Of a stretch of 64,000 nt of DNA, positions 50,473-58,619 are shown piece after piece. Where the stretch lies: contig CALIOE010000005.1 in assembly GCA_938044775.1 (NCBI GenBank), forward strand, positions 26,916-90,915, read 5' to 3'. Position 1 is the first letter of the stretch, and each line of letters starts with the position of its first letter. The DNA is from an uncultured Rhizobiaceae group bacterium (GTDB lineage Bacteria > Pseudomonadota > Alphaproteobacteria > Rhizobiales > Rhizobiaceae). The notes beneath the pieces are model-generated. The model did no database searches, had not been told where the DNA came from, and saw only the letters and a program-made list of their open reading frames with translations. A program made the translations under genes and the position numbers.

Positions 50473-50933
50473 CGTCCAGGTTTTGAGAGAGCCCGCACAC
50501 CGGTTTCTGCATGATCGACGTCCATTGGCGATTGCTGTGCTGCATCTCAATCCAGGTGTGTCTCAAGACTCCCATCAGACCAACTTCTTTGATCAGCATT
50601 TCGAACGGAAGTACGGTGATTGGACTGTCCCCGACGTGATTCTGCGCCCCTTTCAAAACCCCGGGCATCGTCGGATGATCGTTGCCGGAAGTGAGAAGGG
50701 GCTCGACTTGGATCGACAATCCGGCGCTCTCGATGAGACGCATTCTGATGTCGAGGCAGGAGCGATCATGCAGATGCAATCAGATGACGGTCAGCTGAAA
50801 GCAAGCAATGCCGGAATGGAGTCCCTGCCTGGCTATTCCTGCATCGTTCGGTCCAAAGGACTGGCTAAGTTGCACGGTGTTGCTGCAGCCATGTCGATGC
50901 AGTTCGGCTGAACCGTTAAAAGGAGGCCAGAGC
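50473..50933. other. 460-base gap in the sugar operon with an uncertain frame
   Basis: A plus-strand frame of 150 codons (50459-50911) begins MPASDVQVLREPAHRF, overlaps the lactonase end by 14 bases and has ordinary codon use, but I recognise no family. The opposite strand is also open over 50360-50779 and its translation (for example SGNDHPTMPGV, FEMLIKEVGLMGVL) is equally protein-like. One of the two may be a real small gene or the remains of a deleted pathway gene. The AGGAGG at 50921 belongs to the next gene. Confidence 0.35.
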
Positions 50934-52046
50934 GTGGCGGTTATCAAAAAGTTAGATCTGACGTTGGTCGACCTGAGGCCCAAGGTTGAAAGAACCGATG
51001 CGATTCAGGCGTTCCTCAGTCAGGAGACACCCATCCTTCGCATAACAGATGCCGATGGCGAGGTGGGAACCGGCTACAGCTACACGATTGGATCGGGAGG
51101 CCCGGCCATTATCAGCCTGCTGCGGGAAACATTGCTGCCCCAATTGATGGGGCGTGAGGCCGAGGAGATCGGAGGCATATGGCGCGACCTGCTATTTTCG
51201 ACACACGCAACGTCTGTTGGGCCGATCACCTCACTCGCGCTCGCCTGTATCGATACAGCGCTATGGGATCTGCGCTGCCGCCGCGCTGGTGTTCCGCTTT
51301 GGCGTCTGGCGGGTGGCGTCAAAAGTTCCGTGCCACTCTACACGACCGAAGGCGGTTGGTTGCAACTTCCAAAAGAGGCACTTGTTGCTGATGCAGTTGC
51401 CATGAAAGAAGCAGGATTCACAGGTGCCAAAATAAAGATTGGAAAGCCCTCAATTGCTGAAGACCGGGACCGACTCGCTGCGGTGAGAAACGCAGTTGGT
51501 GAAGAGTTCCGGATCATGGTCGATGCGAACCAGTCGTTTGATCTTGCCGAAGCAATCCGCCGCTCTCACATGCTTGCAGATTTTGGTGTTCACTGGTTCG
51601 AGGAACCTATGCCCGCTGATGACGTCGGCGCACACCAGATGCTTGCTCAGCATTCGCGCGTACCAATCGCGGTGGGCGAAAGCATGTACAGTTTGAGCCA
51701 GTTTAAGGATTACCTTGAAAAGGGTGCCTGCCAGATTGTTCAGGCAGATGTTGCGCGAGTTGGGGGTATTACGTCTTGGTTGAAAATCGCCCACATGGCC
51801 GAGGCATTCAATGTTCCCATTTGCCCACACTTTCTGATGGAACTGCATGTCGGACTCGTCTGCGCCGTGCCCAATGCGCCTACATTGGAGTATATTCCCC
51901 AGTTGGACGACGTTACCTGCTCGCCAATGATTGTGAAGGACGGCGAAGCAATACCATCCGACCAACCTGGCCTCGGCATCGACTGGGACTGGAACGCAAT
52001 TGCGAAGCTTGAGGCGCAGGAACATAAGGTCAGTATGACCGCCTAA
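50934..52046 (+). CDS. enolase-superfamily sugar-acid dehydratase
   Basis: A 370-residue member of the mandelate racemase group of the enolase superfamily, which dehydrates sugar acids to 2-keto-3-deoxy acids. The K-x-K acid/base is in GAKIKIGK. Metal ligands are in MVDANQSFD, WFEEPMP and AVGESMY, and the C-terminal histidine is in CPHFLMELH. The start is GTG 50934, with AGGAGG seven bases upstream; an ATG at 50808 would add an unrelated leader. Genomic context makes it the L-sugar-acid dehydratase of the locus. Confidence 0.9.
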   Translation: MAVIKKLDLTLVDLRPKVERTDAIQAFLSQETPILRITDADGEVGTGYSYTIGSGGPAIISLLRETLLPQLMGREAEEIGGIWRDLLFSTHATSVGPITSLALACIDTALWDLRCRRAGVPLWRLAGGVKSSVPLYTTEGGWLQLPKEALVADAVAMKEAGFTGAKIKIGKPSIAEDRDRLAAVRNAVGEEFRIMVDANQSFDLAEAIRRSHMLADFGVHWFEEPMPADDVGAHQMLAQHSRVPIAVGESMYSLSQFKDYLEKGACQIVQADVARVGGITSWLKIAHMAEAFNVPICPHFLMELHVGLVCAVPNAPTLEYIPQLDDVTCSPMIVKDGEAIPSDQPGLGIDWDWNAIAKLEAQEHKVSMTA

Positions 52047-52090
52047 CCGCGCCTCTGGCGGCCTTGGGTCGTCAAAGGAAGGAGCGAACG

Positions 52091-52423
52091 ATGATGCAAC
52101 GCATGGGCATGATGATTGGCATTCGTCCCGAAAAGATCAAAGAGTACAAGGAACTCCATGCTGCTGCATGGCCCGGCGTGCTCGCGCAAATTGCTGACAG
52201 CAACATTCGGAACTTCTCAATCTTTCTACGCGAACCAGAGAATCTGCTGTTTGGCTATTTCGAATATCACGGCGACGATTTTGAAGCCGACATGGAGCGA
52301 ATGGCACAAGATCCTGAAACGCAGCGATGGTGGAAACTGACCGACCCTTGCCAAATACCGTTAGCATCCGGGGCGGAAGGGGAGCAGTGGTCCTTTATGG
52401 GAGAGGTTTTCCACTGCAGCTAA
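52091..52423 (+). CDS. L-rhamnose mutarotase-family protein
   Basis: A 110-residue protein of the RhaM family (small dimeric alpha/beta barrel), which interconverts sugar anomers. The start MMQRMGMMIGIRPEKIKEYKELH carries the catalytic histidine in ELHAAAWP; NIRNFSIFLREPENLLFGYFEY and MAQDPETQRWWKLTDP, quoted in part as DPETQRWWKLTDP, are diagnostic. Family members act on L-rhamnose and L-fucose. ATG 52091 has GGAGC upstream. It is the last gene of the sugar operon. Confidence 0.9.
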   Translation: MMQRMGMMIGIRPEKIKEYKELHAAAWPGVLAQIADSNIRNFSIFLREPENLLFGYFEYHGDDFEADMERMAQDPETQRWWKLTDPCQIPLASGAEGEQWSFMGEVFHCS

Positions 52424-52776
52424 GTCCGACATTGCCAGCCGCACTCAGTAAATAACTTTGCGACGGCTCATCTTACGACGGGCCTCAGCAGCGAGACTGT
52501 TCAACGGGCATTGGGAACTGGCCCGTCAACCCGCGACAGGAAACGAACAGGAAAAAGGGCTCAGTGCGGACCTTGGTTTTCAATGAGCGCACTCATCACT
52601 GTTTGTAGCTTTCGGCTTATTGCTGACCTTGCACCTGATATCCTATTTGCGATCGATCTTGCCGGCAGCAAGCACACGATCAGGATGGCGATTCAAACCA
52701 TTGAAGTCAGCTTCGCGGACAAAGTGAGCATTCGCTGCGCTTTAACAAGTGTCAGCTTTCGGGTACCCTCCATAGC
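52424..52776. other. non-coding stretch with repeat R2 copy B
   Basis: About 350 bases between the mutarotase and a convergent minus-strand gene. It holds R2 copy B (52565-52628) and the 13-mer GCGGACAAAGTGA (52715-52727). No gene seen. Confidence 0.5.
52565..52628 (+). repeat. interspersed repeat R2, copy B
   Basis: GTGCGGACCTTGG followed by TTCAATGAGCGCACTCA and CTGTTTGTAG, same order and spacing as copy A at 38796-38859. Both copies lie on the plus strand, 13.8 kb apart. Confidence 0.75.
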
Positions 52777-53220
52777 CTACTGAGATCTAGCGTTCGGGAG
52801 GTGACCAAAGCTGATGGCCAGCCGGTTCCAGGCGTTCATCTGCGCAATAATCAAGGTCAAATCGACAATCTCTGCCTCGGAGTAATGTTCTGAAAGTGCC
52901 GCGTACAAATTGTCGGGCGCTCCAGTGGTCGCGATTGATGTTACAGCTTCTGCCCATTCGAGCGCAGCCTTTTCCGCGTCATCAAAGAACGATACTTCAC
53001 GCCAAACAGTGAGGCAGTCGAGCCGCTGTGTTGTTTCGCCAGCTTTCCTCGCTTCCATCGTGTGGAGGTCAACGCAGTATGCGCAACCATTGATCTGGGA
53101 GACCCGAAGTTCGATCATCGCCCTCTGCTTCGCGTCTATGGTCTTCATATCACCTTTTGCCTTTGCCATGCTGGCGATGGCAGGGCCATTGATTGCAACG
53201 TAGTCGAGGCGTTCGATCAT
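52777..53220 (-). CDS. carboxymuconolactone decarboxylase/AhpD-family protein
   Basis: A 147-residue AhpD-like protein. The redox pair is in NGCAYCVDLH (C-x-x-C with the following histidine), as in peroxidase-linked and alkylhydroperoxidase D proteins. The helical segment LIIAQMNAWNRLAISF is typical. ATG 53220 has GGAGAG upstream; the frame extends to 53316 without support. Role inferred as disulfide reduction or peroxide defence; many members have no known substrate. Confidence 0.88.
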   Translation of the reverse strand: MIERLDYVAINGPAIASMAKAKGDMKTIDAKQRAMIELRVSQINGCAYCVDLHTMEARKAGETTQRLDCLTVWREVSFFDDAEKAALEWAEAVTSIATTGAPDNLYAALSEHYSEAEIVDLTLIIAQMNAWNRLAISFGHLPNARSQ

Positions 53221-53509
53221 CTTTCTCTCCGTCCTTTCCGAGGAGGATGACATGCTCCAACAATTGCGGCTAGATGATAACCGCAAGACCAGCTGGAGAC
53301 GACAGGAGACATTCACTCATTGAGCGGCATTGGTTGATCTGGGCTCTGAGCAACCGTTCGATGACCTGGCTCGGATGTCTCCCGCCAAGCTTCAGCTCAA
53401 CCGCAGCAATGCGGACAAAGTGACTTAGCTGACTTTGTGCAACCGCTAAGGTAGCGACGCGAAATTCGGACCGAATGGCACCGCCAAAGGCATGCCGGCG
53501 CCATCGGCG
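53221..53509. other. intergenic region with third copy of a 13-mer
   Basis: 290 bases. GCGGACAAAGTGA occurs at 53411-53423, the same 13-mer seen next to R1 copy A and in the R2 copy B region. Otherwise nothing recognised. Confidence 0.4.
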
Positions 53510-54652
53510 CTACAGCACGATTTCGCGCTCAGCGGAATAGTGGTCCAGGTCCCGTGGCCGGTAAACATATTGATCAAAGATGTCCTTGTTCAATTCGACT
53601 CCAAGGCCGGGTTTTGTCGGGAGTTCAAATGCCCCGTTTTTCATTACCAAAGGTTCAACCAGCACATCCGCGCGTTCGGGCACCGGGATGTACTCCATAA
53701 TCCGAAAGTTCGGCATGCAGGCGGAGGCATGAATGGTGGCGGCGGTACATACCGGTCCATTACAATTGTGCGGGATCACAGGGCAATAATAGGCCTCGGC
53801 CATCATCGCAATCTTGCGCAACTCGTTCATACCACCGGTGTAGATTGCGTCCGGTTGAATGTAGTCGCACGCATACTTCTCAAGTAGTTCGCGAAATTGA
53901 TGACGGGCAACGTAGCGCTCGCCGGTTGCAATCGGTGTCGTGGTGCTGCGCTTGAGTTCGACAAATGCATCCAGATTTTCAGGTGGCAGTGGTTCCTCGA
54001 AGAAGTACAGGTCGTACTCCTCGAACCGCCTCGCTAGGCGTCGCGCTTGTGGCAGGTCAAATCGGCCATGCGCGTCAACCATCAGCCACACGTCGGAACC
54101 CACTGCCTTCCGGACTTGTCGCACGCATTCAACTGCAATGTGTTCCTGTTCCGGCGTCATGGAATGCGCGGCGTAGCCAAACGGACTCCACTTCAGGGCC
54201 CGAAACCCGTTATCCACTGCGCGCGCTGCGCTCTCTGCGTACTGACCAACGCTGGTTTTTCCCATTTCAGTTTTCATGAACCAGTAGTTGCCATAGGCCG
54301 GTACGGTGTCGCGTACTGGTCCCCCGAAGAGTTCATAGCATGGCACGCCAAGGGCCTTGCCCTTGATGTCCCAACAGGCGATCTCAATTGCACTCAACGC
54401 GACGTTGACCAGGAGATCGGAGCGCAGGAACTGGCCCCGGTACCGGTCTTCCCATAGAAATTCGATGGCCCGCGGATCCTTGCCCACAACTGTCCGCTTG
54501 TAGTCTTCAATGAGGGTAACCATCGTGCGCTCAAAGGGCTCGATTGTCGCCTCACCCACTCCCGTGATCCCTTCATCGGTTTCTACTTCGATAAACACCC
54601 AGTTCCGCCGGTGTGCCTCAACGAGATAGGTTTTGATGTCTGTGATTTTCAT
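53510..54652 (-). CDS. galactonate-dehydratase-like enolase-superfamily enzyme
   Basis: A 380-residue mandelate racemase/muconate lactonising family protein close to D-galactonate dehydratase (DgoD). Motifs: VWLMVDAHGRFD, FFEEPLPPENLD, PIATGERY and the histidine in CPVIPHNCNGPV, with the metal-binding Asp, Glu, Glu in series. The end, KPGLGVELN, is common in DgoD-like enzymes. It follows the Ldh2-type gene on the same strand, 6 bases away, so the two form an operon for a second sugar acid. It is a different subgroup from the enzyme at 50934. Confidence 0.9.
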   Translation of the reverse strand: MKITDIKTYLVEAHRRNWVFIEVETDEGITGVGEATIEPFERTMVTLIEDYKRTVVGKDPRAIEFLWEDRYRGQFLRSDLLVNVALSAIEIACWDIKGKALGVPCYELFGGPVRDTVPAYGNYWFMKTEMGKTSVGQYAESAARAVDNGFRALKWSPFGYAAHSMTPEQEHIAVECVRQVRKAVGSDVWLMVDAHGRFDLPQARRLARRFEEYDLYFFEEPLPPENLDAFVELKRSTTTPIATGERYVARHQFRELLEKYACDYIQPDAIYTGGMNELRKIAMMAEAYYCPVIPHNCNGPVCTAATIHASACMPNFRIMEYIPVPERADVLVEPLVMKNGAFELPTKPGLGVELNKDIFDQYVYRPRDLDHYSAEREIVL

Positions 54653-54658
54653 CTGAAC

Positions 54659-55702
54659 TTACTTCCCTTTGAGATTCTCAGACAGTTCGAGAACCTGCTG
54701 CCATGTTTCCTGAGGAACGGCTATGACACCATTGCTCCGGCGCCGCTGCTCTCGCTCGCGTTCGCCTGGGATCTCTACGCGTTCAAAACCGGGGGCCGGC
54801 GGGCAGTTCCGGAGATCGGCGAGAACCTCCTCTGCTGCGGCTTTCAAAGCGTCTGGCTGCCGATACTTCCGCGTGTCGATGGCGATGAGGAACCAGTTGC
54901 ACTCGGGTGACGAGGGTCCCAGCATTGCTTCGCCGATCAGTTCGGCCATTAGTGAAAGCGCAAAGCCCTTGTGTCCGCCCATGGGCAGGATCGCGCCGCC
55001 ATCAAAATAGTCCTGCGGATCACGCGTGGCATTGCCGTCCCGATCTATGATGCAGTCCTCCGGCAGAAGTGCGTCCGCGGAACGAGCCGCGTAGATCCAG
55101 CCTCCGGCAATTTTTCCGGTTGCGAAGTCAATCACCACAGGCCCCCGTTCTCCACCCGGAATGCCGATGCACCATGGGTTGGTCGGAAGCATGCCGCGGG
55201 CACCACCGTGGGGTGCGACCATGCCGTGCACCCGGTGGTTGCCGCCCCCCGTACAAATTGTCAGGAAGCCATTGGAAGCGGCATCATCAGCAAAGGCGCC
55301 ATGACGCCCGGTATGCCCGGTATTGAGGATCGAGATCGCCGCCATTCCGGTCTCGGCAGTCAAAGAAATGGCGGTTTCGTAGGCTAGCTTCATGGTCGGA
55401 ATTCCGTTCCCCATACCTCCGTCCACCACTGTTGCTCCGGTTTCTGTCTGGCGAATCTCGGGCCGGATGCCGACCTGCATGGTGCCATTCCGCATCCGTT
55501 CGGCATACTGCATCACACGCATCACACCATGGCTCTCCATGCCACAGAGGTTGGCATCGATCAGATGTTCGGTGATTGCCCGGCTGGTGTCGTCCGAACA
55601 ACCCAAGCGATTGAAGATGTCGACCACAATTTCAGCTGCCTCCGTCGCCACCACCTCTACACGGTCGCCGCGCAGTTGGAGCTTTGTGGGAATCTTGATC
55701 AT
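54659..55702 (-). CDS. Ldh2-family (malate/lactate-type) NAD(P)-dependent dehydrogenase
   Basis: A 347-residue member of the Ldh_2/YlbC/DpkA oxidoreductase family, which includes malate, ureidoglycolate, 2,3-diketogulonate and pyrroline-2-carboxylate reductases. Recognised by SHGVMRVMQYAERM, GNGIPTMKLAYE, GHTGRHGAF, NPWCIGIPGGERGPVVIDFAT (in part NPWCIGIPG) and GGHKGFALSLM. ATG 55702 has AGGAAAA upstream; the longer frame from 55795 lacks a site. Paired with the dehydratase, it likely handles a 2-oxo sugar acid. The substrate is open. Confidence 0.9.
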   Translation of the reverse strand: MIKIPTKLQLRGDRVEVVATEAAEIVVDIFNRLGCSDDTSRAITEHLIDANLCGMESHGVMRVMQYAERMRNGTMQVGIRPEIRQTETGATVVDGGMGNGIPTMKLAYETAISLTAETGMAAISILNTGHTGRHGAFADDAASNGFLTICTGGGNHRVHGMVAPHGGARGMLPTNPWCIGIPGGERGPVVIDFATGKIAGGWIYAARSADALLPEDCIIDRDGNATRDPQDYFDGGAILPMGGHKGFALSLMAELIGEAMLGPSSPECNWFLIAIDTRKYRQPDALKAAAEEVLADLRNCPPAPGFERVEIPGEREREQRRRSNGVIAVPQETWQQVLELSENLKGK

Positions 55703-56093
55703 TCGGCTTTTTCCTGCAGGTTGTTCATTGATGGTTGCACGCCCCGTTAGATTGGATCGTCTTGGAAGTTTGGTCACAATAGGCATTTTCGGCAAGGAGA
55801 TTTGCGCTCAGGTTCATAAGCTGAGCCACCAGTGATGGCCCACCCGCGACATGCCATCAGTATCCGCTTTGGGCTCTGAACAGACGTTGGGTATTCAGAC
55901 AACTCAGACCACAAGCTACTGACGCTCGCGACCCATAGCTGCCGTTCGACCGAATTCTGCTTTTGACGACGTTAGGCACCAAAGCAGACATTCGCGGCCC
56001 GCTCGGGTTCTTGAAGTCGAATGGCGGCTGAGTGAATATTGCAGACCGTTAACGCGTCTGCCACCATGAGTGGAGCTTAAGAGGGAGATTGTG
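55703..56093. other. intergenic region with repeat R1 copy B
   Basis: About 390 bases between divergent genes. It contains R1 copy B at 55932-56029 and the promoters of both flanking genes, which I cannot place. No gene seen. Confidence 0.5.
55932..56029 (+). repeat. interspersed repeat R1, copy B
   Basis: 98 bases, the same length and block order as copy A at 34702-34799: CCCATAGCTGCCGTTCGACC, TTCTGCTTTTGACG, AAAGCAGACATTCGCGGCCC and GAAGTCGAATGGCGGCT. The 13-mer that follows copy A is absent here. Confidence 0.8.
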
Positions 56094-56483
56094 TTGGACG
56101 ACAGGGGCGATGCATCGAGAGGGCACCAAACGATCACCCCCTATTTTACGGTCCAAAACGCGGATCGGCTGATCGAGTTTTTGGTTGCTTCATTTGATGC
56201 AGCATTAGTCAAGGAAAGCAGATACGACGACGGACGCATCCAGCATGCTCGCCTGCAAATCGGTAACTCACTGATCATGCTAAATGAAAGCTCTGCCGAC
56301 TACCCGATTAATATGTCTCAGATGCACCTGTTTGTGCACAACGCGGACGAAACCTACGAGTTGGCGCTACAACTCGGCGCGGTTTCGTTGATGGAGCCAA
56401 ATGACCGTCCGCATGGAGACCGAATGGCGGGTATCAAGGACCCATGCGGCAACGTTTGGTGGTTGGCTTCACAGCAAGCTTGA
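56094..56483 (+). CDS. glyoxalase/VOC superfamily protein
   Basis: A small VOC-fold protein of about 130 residues, similar to the PhnB/YfcM-like group of glyoxalase-related proteins. Recognised by TITPYFTVQNADRLIEFL near the start, QIGNSLIMLNES and the ending GIKDPCGNVWWLAS. No clear full metal triad. Start uncertain: GAGGGAG at 56081 suits TTG 56094 or GTG 56091, and the frame opens at GTG 56070. Function unknown; it stands alone on the plus strand. Confidence 0.8.
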   Translation: MDDRGDASRGHQTITPYFTVQNADRLIEFLVASFDAALVKESRYDDGRIQHARLQIGNSLIMLNESSADYPINMSQMHLFVHNADETYELALQLGAVSLMEPNDRPHGDRMAGIKDPCGNVWWLASQQA

Positions 56484-56877
56484 CTAACACCTCTGCCGGT
56501 TTGGCGCTTGTAGGCACGGGCTCCAACCTGTCATCCAACAATTTGAGATTCCTGGGATGTCAATTTCCGCTGTGAACGGTGTCAATGTGGGAAGCTCGGA
56601 ACGGTCAAGTGACACTCAGGCACCGCGCGGGTTCGATGTCATGGCCGGAGCAGCGGTCTTTGGCTTCGCGGGATTCGTCGATTTGCAGTCTCAAGACGAT
56701 GAGAGTATTCTGAATGGAATACAGCGGCGGATGACCGTAGGAGATTGAAGCTCCTTGGTCGCGGCCCACATGTACAGACTTGGGTCTTATTGACTGAGGT
56801 ACGGCTTCTGTAACACTGATTCTTCTGGTCCCATCGCCGAGGGTGAAACCGCCCGTCGACGGGCAAGGGAGAAGATC
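56484..56877. other. gap with one weak small frame
   Basis: About 390 bases. A 63-codon plus-strand frame (56557-56748, MSISAVNGVNVGSSERS...) lacks a good ribosome site and homology, so I do not call it a gene. The right part should contain the promoter of the YbaK-like gene. Confidence 0.4.
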
Positions 56878-57390
56878 ATGGCCATCGCAATTTCAGTCCA
56901 ACAATATCTCAGCAGTAACGGCGTCCAGTATGACAGCATTGAGCACCGCCGCACCGGAAGTTCAAGCGAAAGCGCCAGGGTCAGCTTCGTGTCGCCCGAC
57001 AGTCTTGCAAAGGGGGTGGTCCTCAGAAACCGGGAGGGATATCTGCTGACGGTTCTGCCCTCTTCGCAACAGGCTGATCTGGACAAAGTCGGCGACATGT
57101 TGAATCAGCCGGTGGCTTTGGCGCTGGAGGATGAAATCGCCTCGCTTTTTCCTGACTGCGAACACGGGGCGGTGCCTCCGGTCGGCAGCGCCTATGGCAT
57201 GCAAACCATTGTCGACAAGAGCCTGGACGACATGGACGAAGTCTATTTTGAAGCAGGTGATCACCGCACACTCGTGCACCTGTCAGCTGCAGAATTTCAC
57301 AAGCTTATGCTGCAATCCACCCATGGCAGAATATGTGCAGATCCCCGGACGGACAGCAGTGAAATGGGCTTTGGATATTTTGGCGCCTAG
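56878..57390 (+). CDS. YbaK/aminoacyl-tRNA deacylase domain protein
   Basis: A 170-residue protein with the YbaK/ProX-type editing domain, which hydrolyses misacylated tRNAs. SPDSLAKGVVLRN holds the conserved lysine and LTVLPSSQQADLDKV follows; VPPVGSAYGMQTIVDK is the usual loop (GxxxP-like region). The C-terminal 30 residues are extra. Its stop (TAG 57388-57390) overlaps the stop of the opposite-strand E2 gene in a shared CTAG. Specificity (Cys, Ala or other) cannot be read. Confidence 0.85.
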   Translation: MAIAISVQQYLSSNGVQYDSIEHRRTGSSSESARVSFVSPDSLAKGVVLRNREGYLLTVLPSSQQADLDKVGDMLNQPVALALEDEIASLFPDCEHGAVPPVGSAYGMQTIVDKSLDDMDEVYFEAGDHRTLVHLSAAEFHKLMLQSTHGRICADPRTDSSEMGFGYFGA

Positions 57391-58619
57391 ACCTGGGTTG
57401 TTTTCACTTCTTCCAGAAGCGCCGACGGATTTTCGATGAGAGCTTTCACATCGCGGATAAACAGTGCCGCGTCCCAGCCGTCGACAACGCGATGATCAAA
57501 TGAAGACGACAGGTTCATGATTTTGCGCGGAAGAAACTCCGTATCGATCCAGACCGGCCGTGTTGCAATTTTGTTGACGCCGATAACCGCCACCTCGGGT
57601 GCGTTGATGATTGGTGTAGATACCAACCCGCCCAGCGACCCTAAGCTGGAAAGCGTGATCGTTGATCCAGTCAATTCCTCACGTTTGATGTCACCGGATT
57701 TTGCAGCCTCAGCAAGGCGCGTGACCTCACGGGCAAGCTTCCACAGATCAAGCGTATCGGCTCGGTTGATGACCGGAACAACCAATCCTTCACTGGTTTG
57801 GGTCGCCACGCCCATGTGAACAGATTCAAACTGGCGAATAATGCCTGCCTTGTCGTCAAAATGGGCGTTGAATTTTGGATTCTCTTTGAGTGCACGAATG
57901 ATTGCGGTGATGAAAAACGGCAACAAAGTCAATCGCGTCTTATCAGCGCTAAGATCGGAATTGAGATTTCCCCGCAACGTTTCCAGCTCGGTAACGTCAA
58001 TTTCCTCAACATAAGTCATATGCGCCATGTGTCGGGTTGCCGCCTGCATGTGTTCGGCAATTTTTCGGCGAAGGCCGATAACCCTGATTTCTTTGATGCC
58101 CTCAAGGCGGGTTGAATTGCCTCCCACCCCCGACTGTTGGGAGCCAGGCCATGCATCAAGGTCAGAAAGCAAGATGCGCCCGTCGGGTCCGCTTCCGCTT
58201 ACGTCCGCCAGATCAATTCCTGCTTCCTTTGCGCGGCGCCGCACGACTGGAGGAGCAAGATGTTTGCTGGTTGCGGGAACAACCCGATCGGCTTTTTCTT
58301 TTTCCATCGGCGCTGACGCTTCACCGTCCGTCGGATTTGCGGCCGAACTCCCGGTTTGTGCCTGCAGCTGCTCGCTTCCGGCAATGTCGAGCGTCACAAT
58401 CACGGTGCCGACAGGGATCACTTCGCCGACTTCACCACTGATCTCGGCAACAGTGCCATCAACGGGCGAGGGGATTTCTATCGTTGCCTTGTCAGTCATG
58501 ACTTCGGCGATGAGATCATCCTCTCGCACCGCGTCCCCGACTTTGACGTTCCATTCGGTGATTTCTGCTTCTGTTACCCCTTCGCCAATGTCGGGCATGA
58601 CAATTTTGTGGATTCCCAT
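57387..58619 (-). CDS. bkdB: branched-chain 2-oxoacid dehydrogenase E2 (lipoyl acyltransferase)
   Basis: E2 forms the core of the complex and transfers the acyl group to CoA. The 410-residue protein has an N-terminal lipoyl domain with the lipoate lysine K44 in EVMTDKATIEIP. A peripheral-subunit-binding segment is at about 128-165 (APPVVRRRAKEAGIDL), and a catalytic acyltransferase domain ends with SSFDHRVVDGWDAALF (catalytic His, DG). ATG 58619 overlaps the E1 beta stop. No dihydrolipoamide dehydrogenase (E3) gene follows within the window. Confidence 0.95.
   Translation of the reverse strand: MGIHKIVMPDIGEGVTEAEITEWNVKVGDAVREDDLIAEVMTDKATIEIPSPVDGTVAEISGEVGEVIPVGTVIVTLDIAGSEQLQAQTGSSAANPTDGEASAPMEKEKADRVVPATSKHLAPPVVRRRAKEAGIDLADVSGSGPDGRILLSDLDAWPGSQQSGVGGNSTRLEGIKEIRVIGLRRKIAEHMQAATRHMAHMTYVEEIDVTELETLRGNLNSDLSADKTRLTLLPFFITAIIRALKENPKFNAHFDDKAGIIRQFESVHMGVATQTSEGLVVPVINRADTLDLWKLAREVTRLAEAAKSGDIKREELTGSTITLSSLGSLGGLVSTPIINAPEVAVIGVNKIATRPVWIDTEFLPRKIMNLSSSFDHRVVDGWDAALFIRDVKALIENPSALLEEVKTTQV

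Noticed and set aside
34541..57390. Genomic island integrated at tRNA-Ala
   Set aside because: The region looks accessory, but no integrase and no repeat of the tRNA 3' end (attR) was seen in the window, so I do not call an island.
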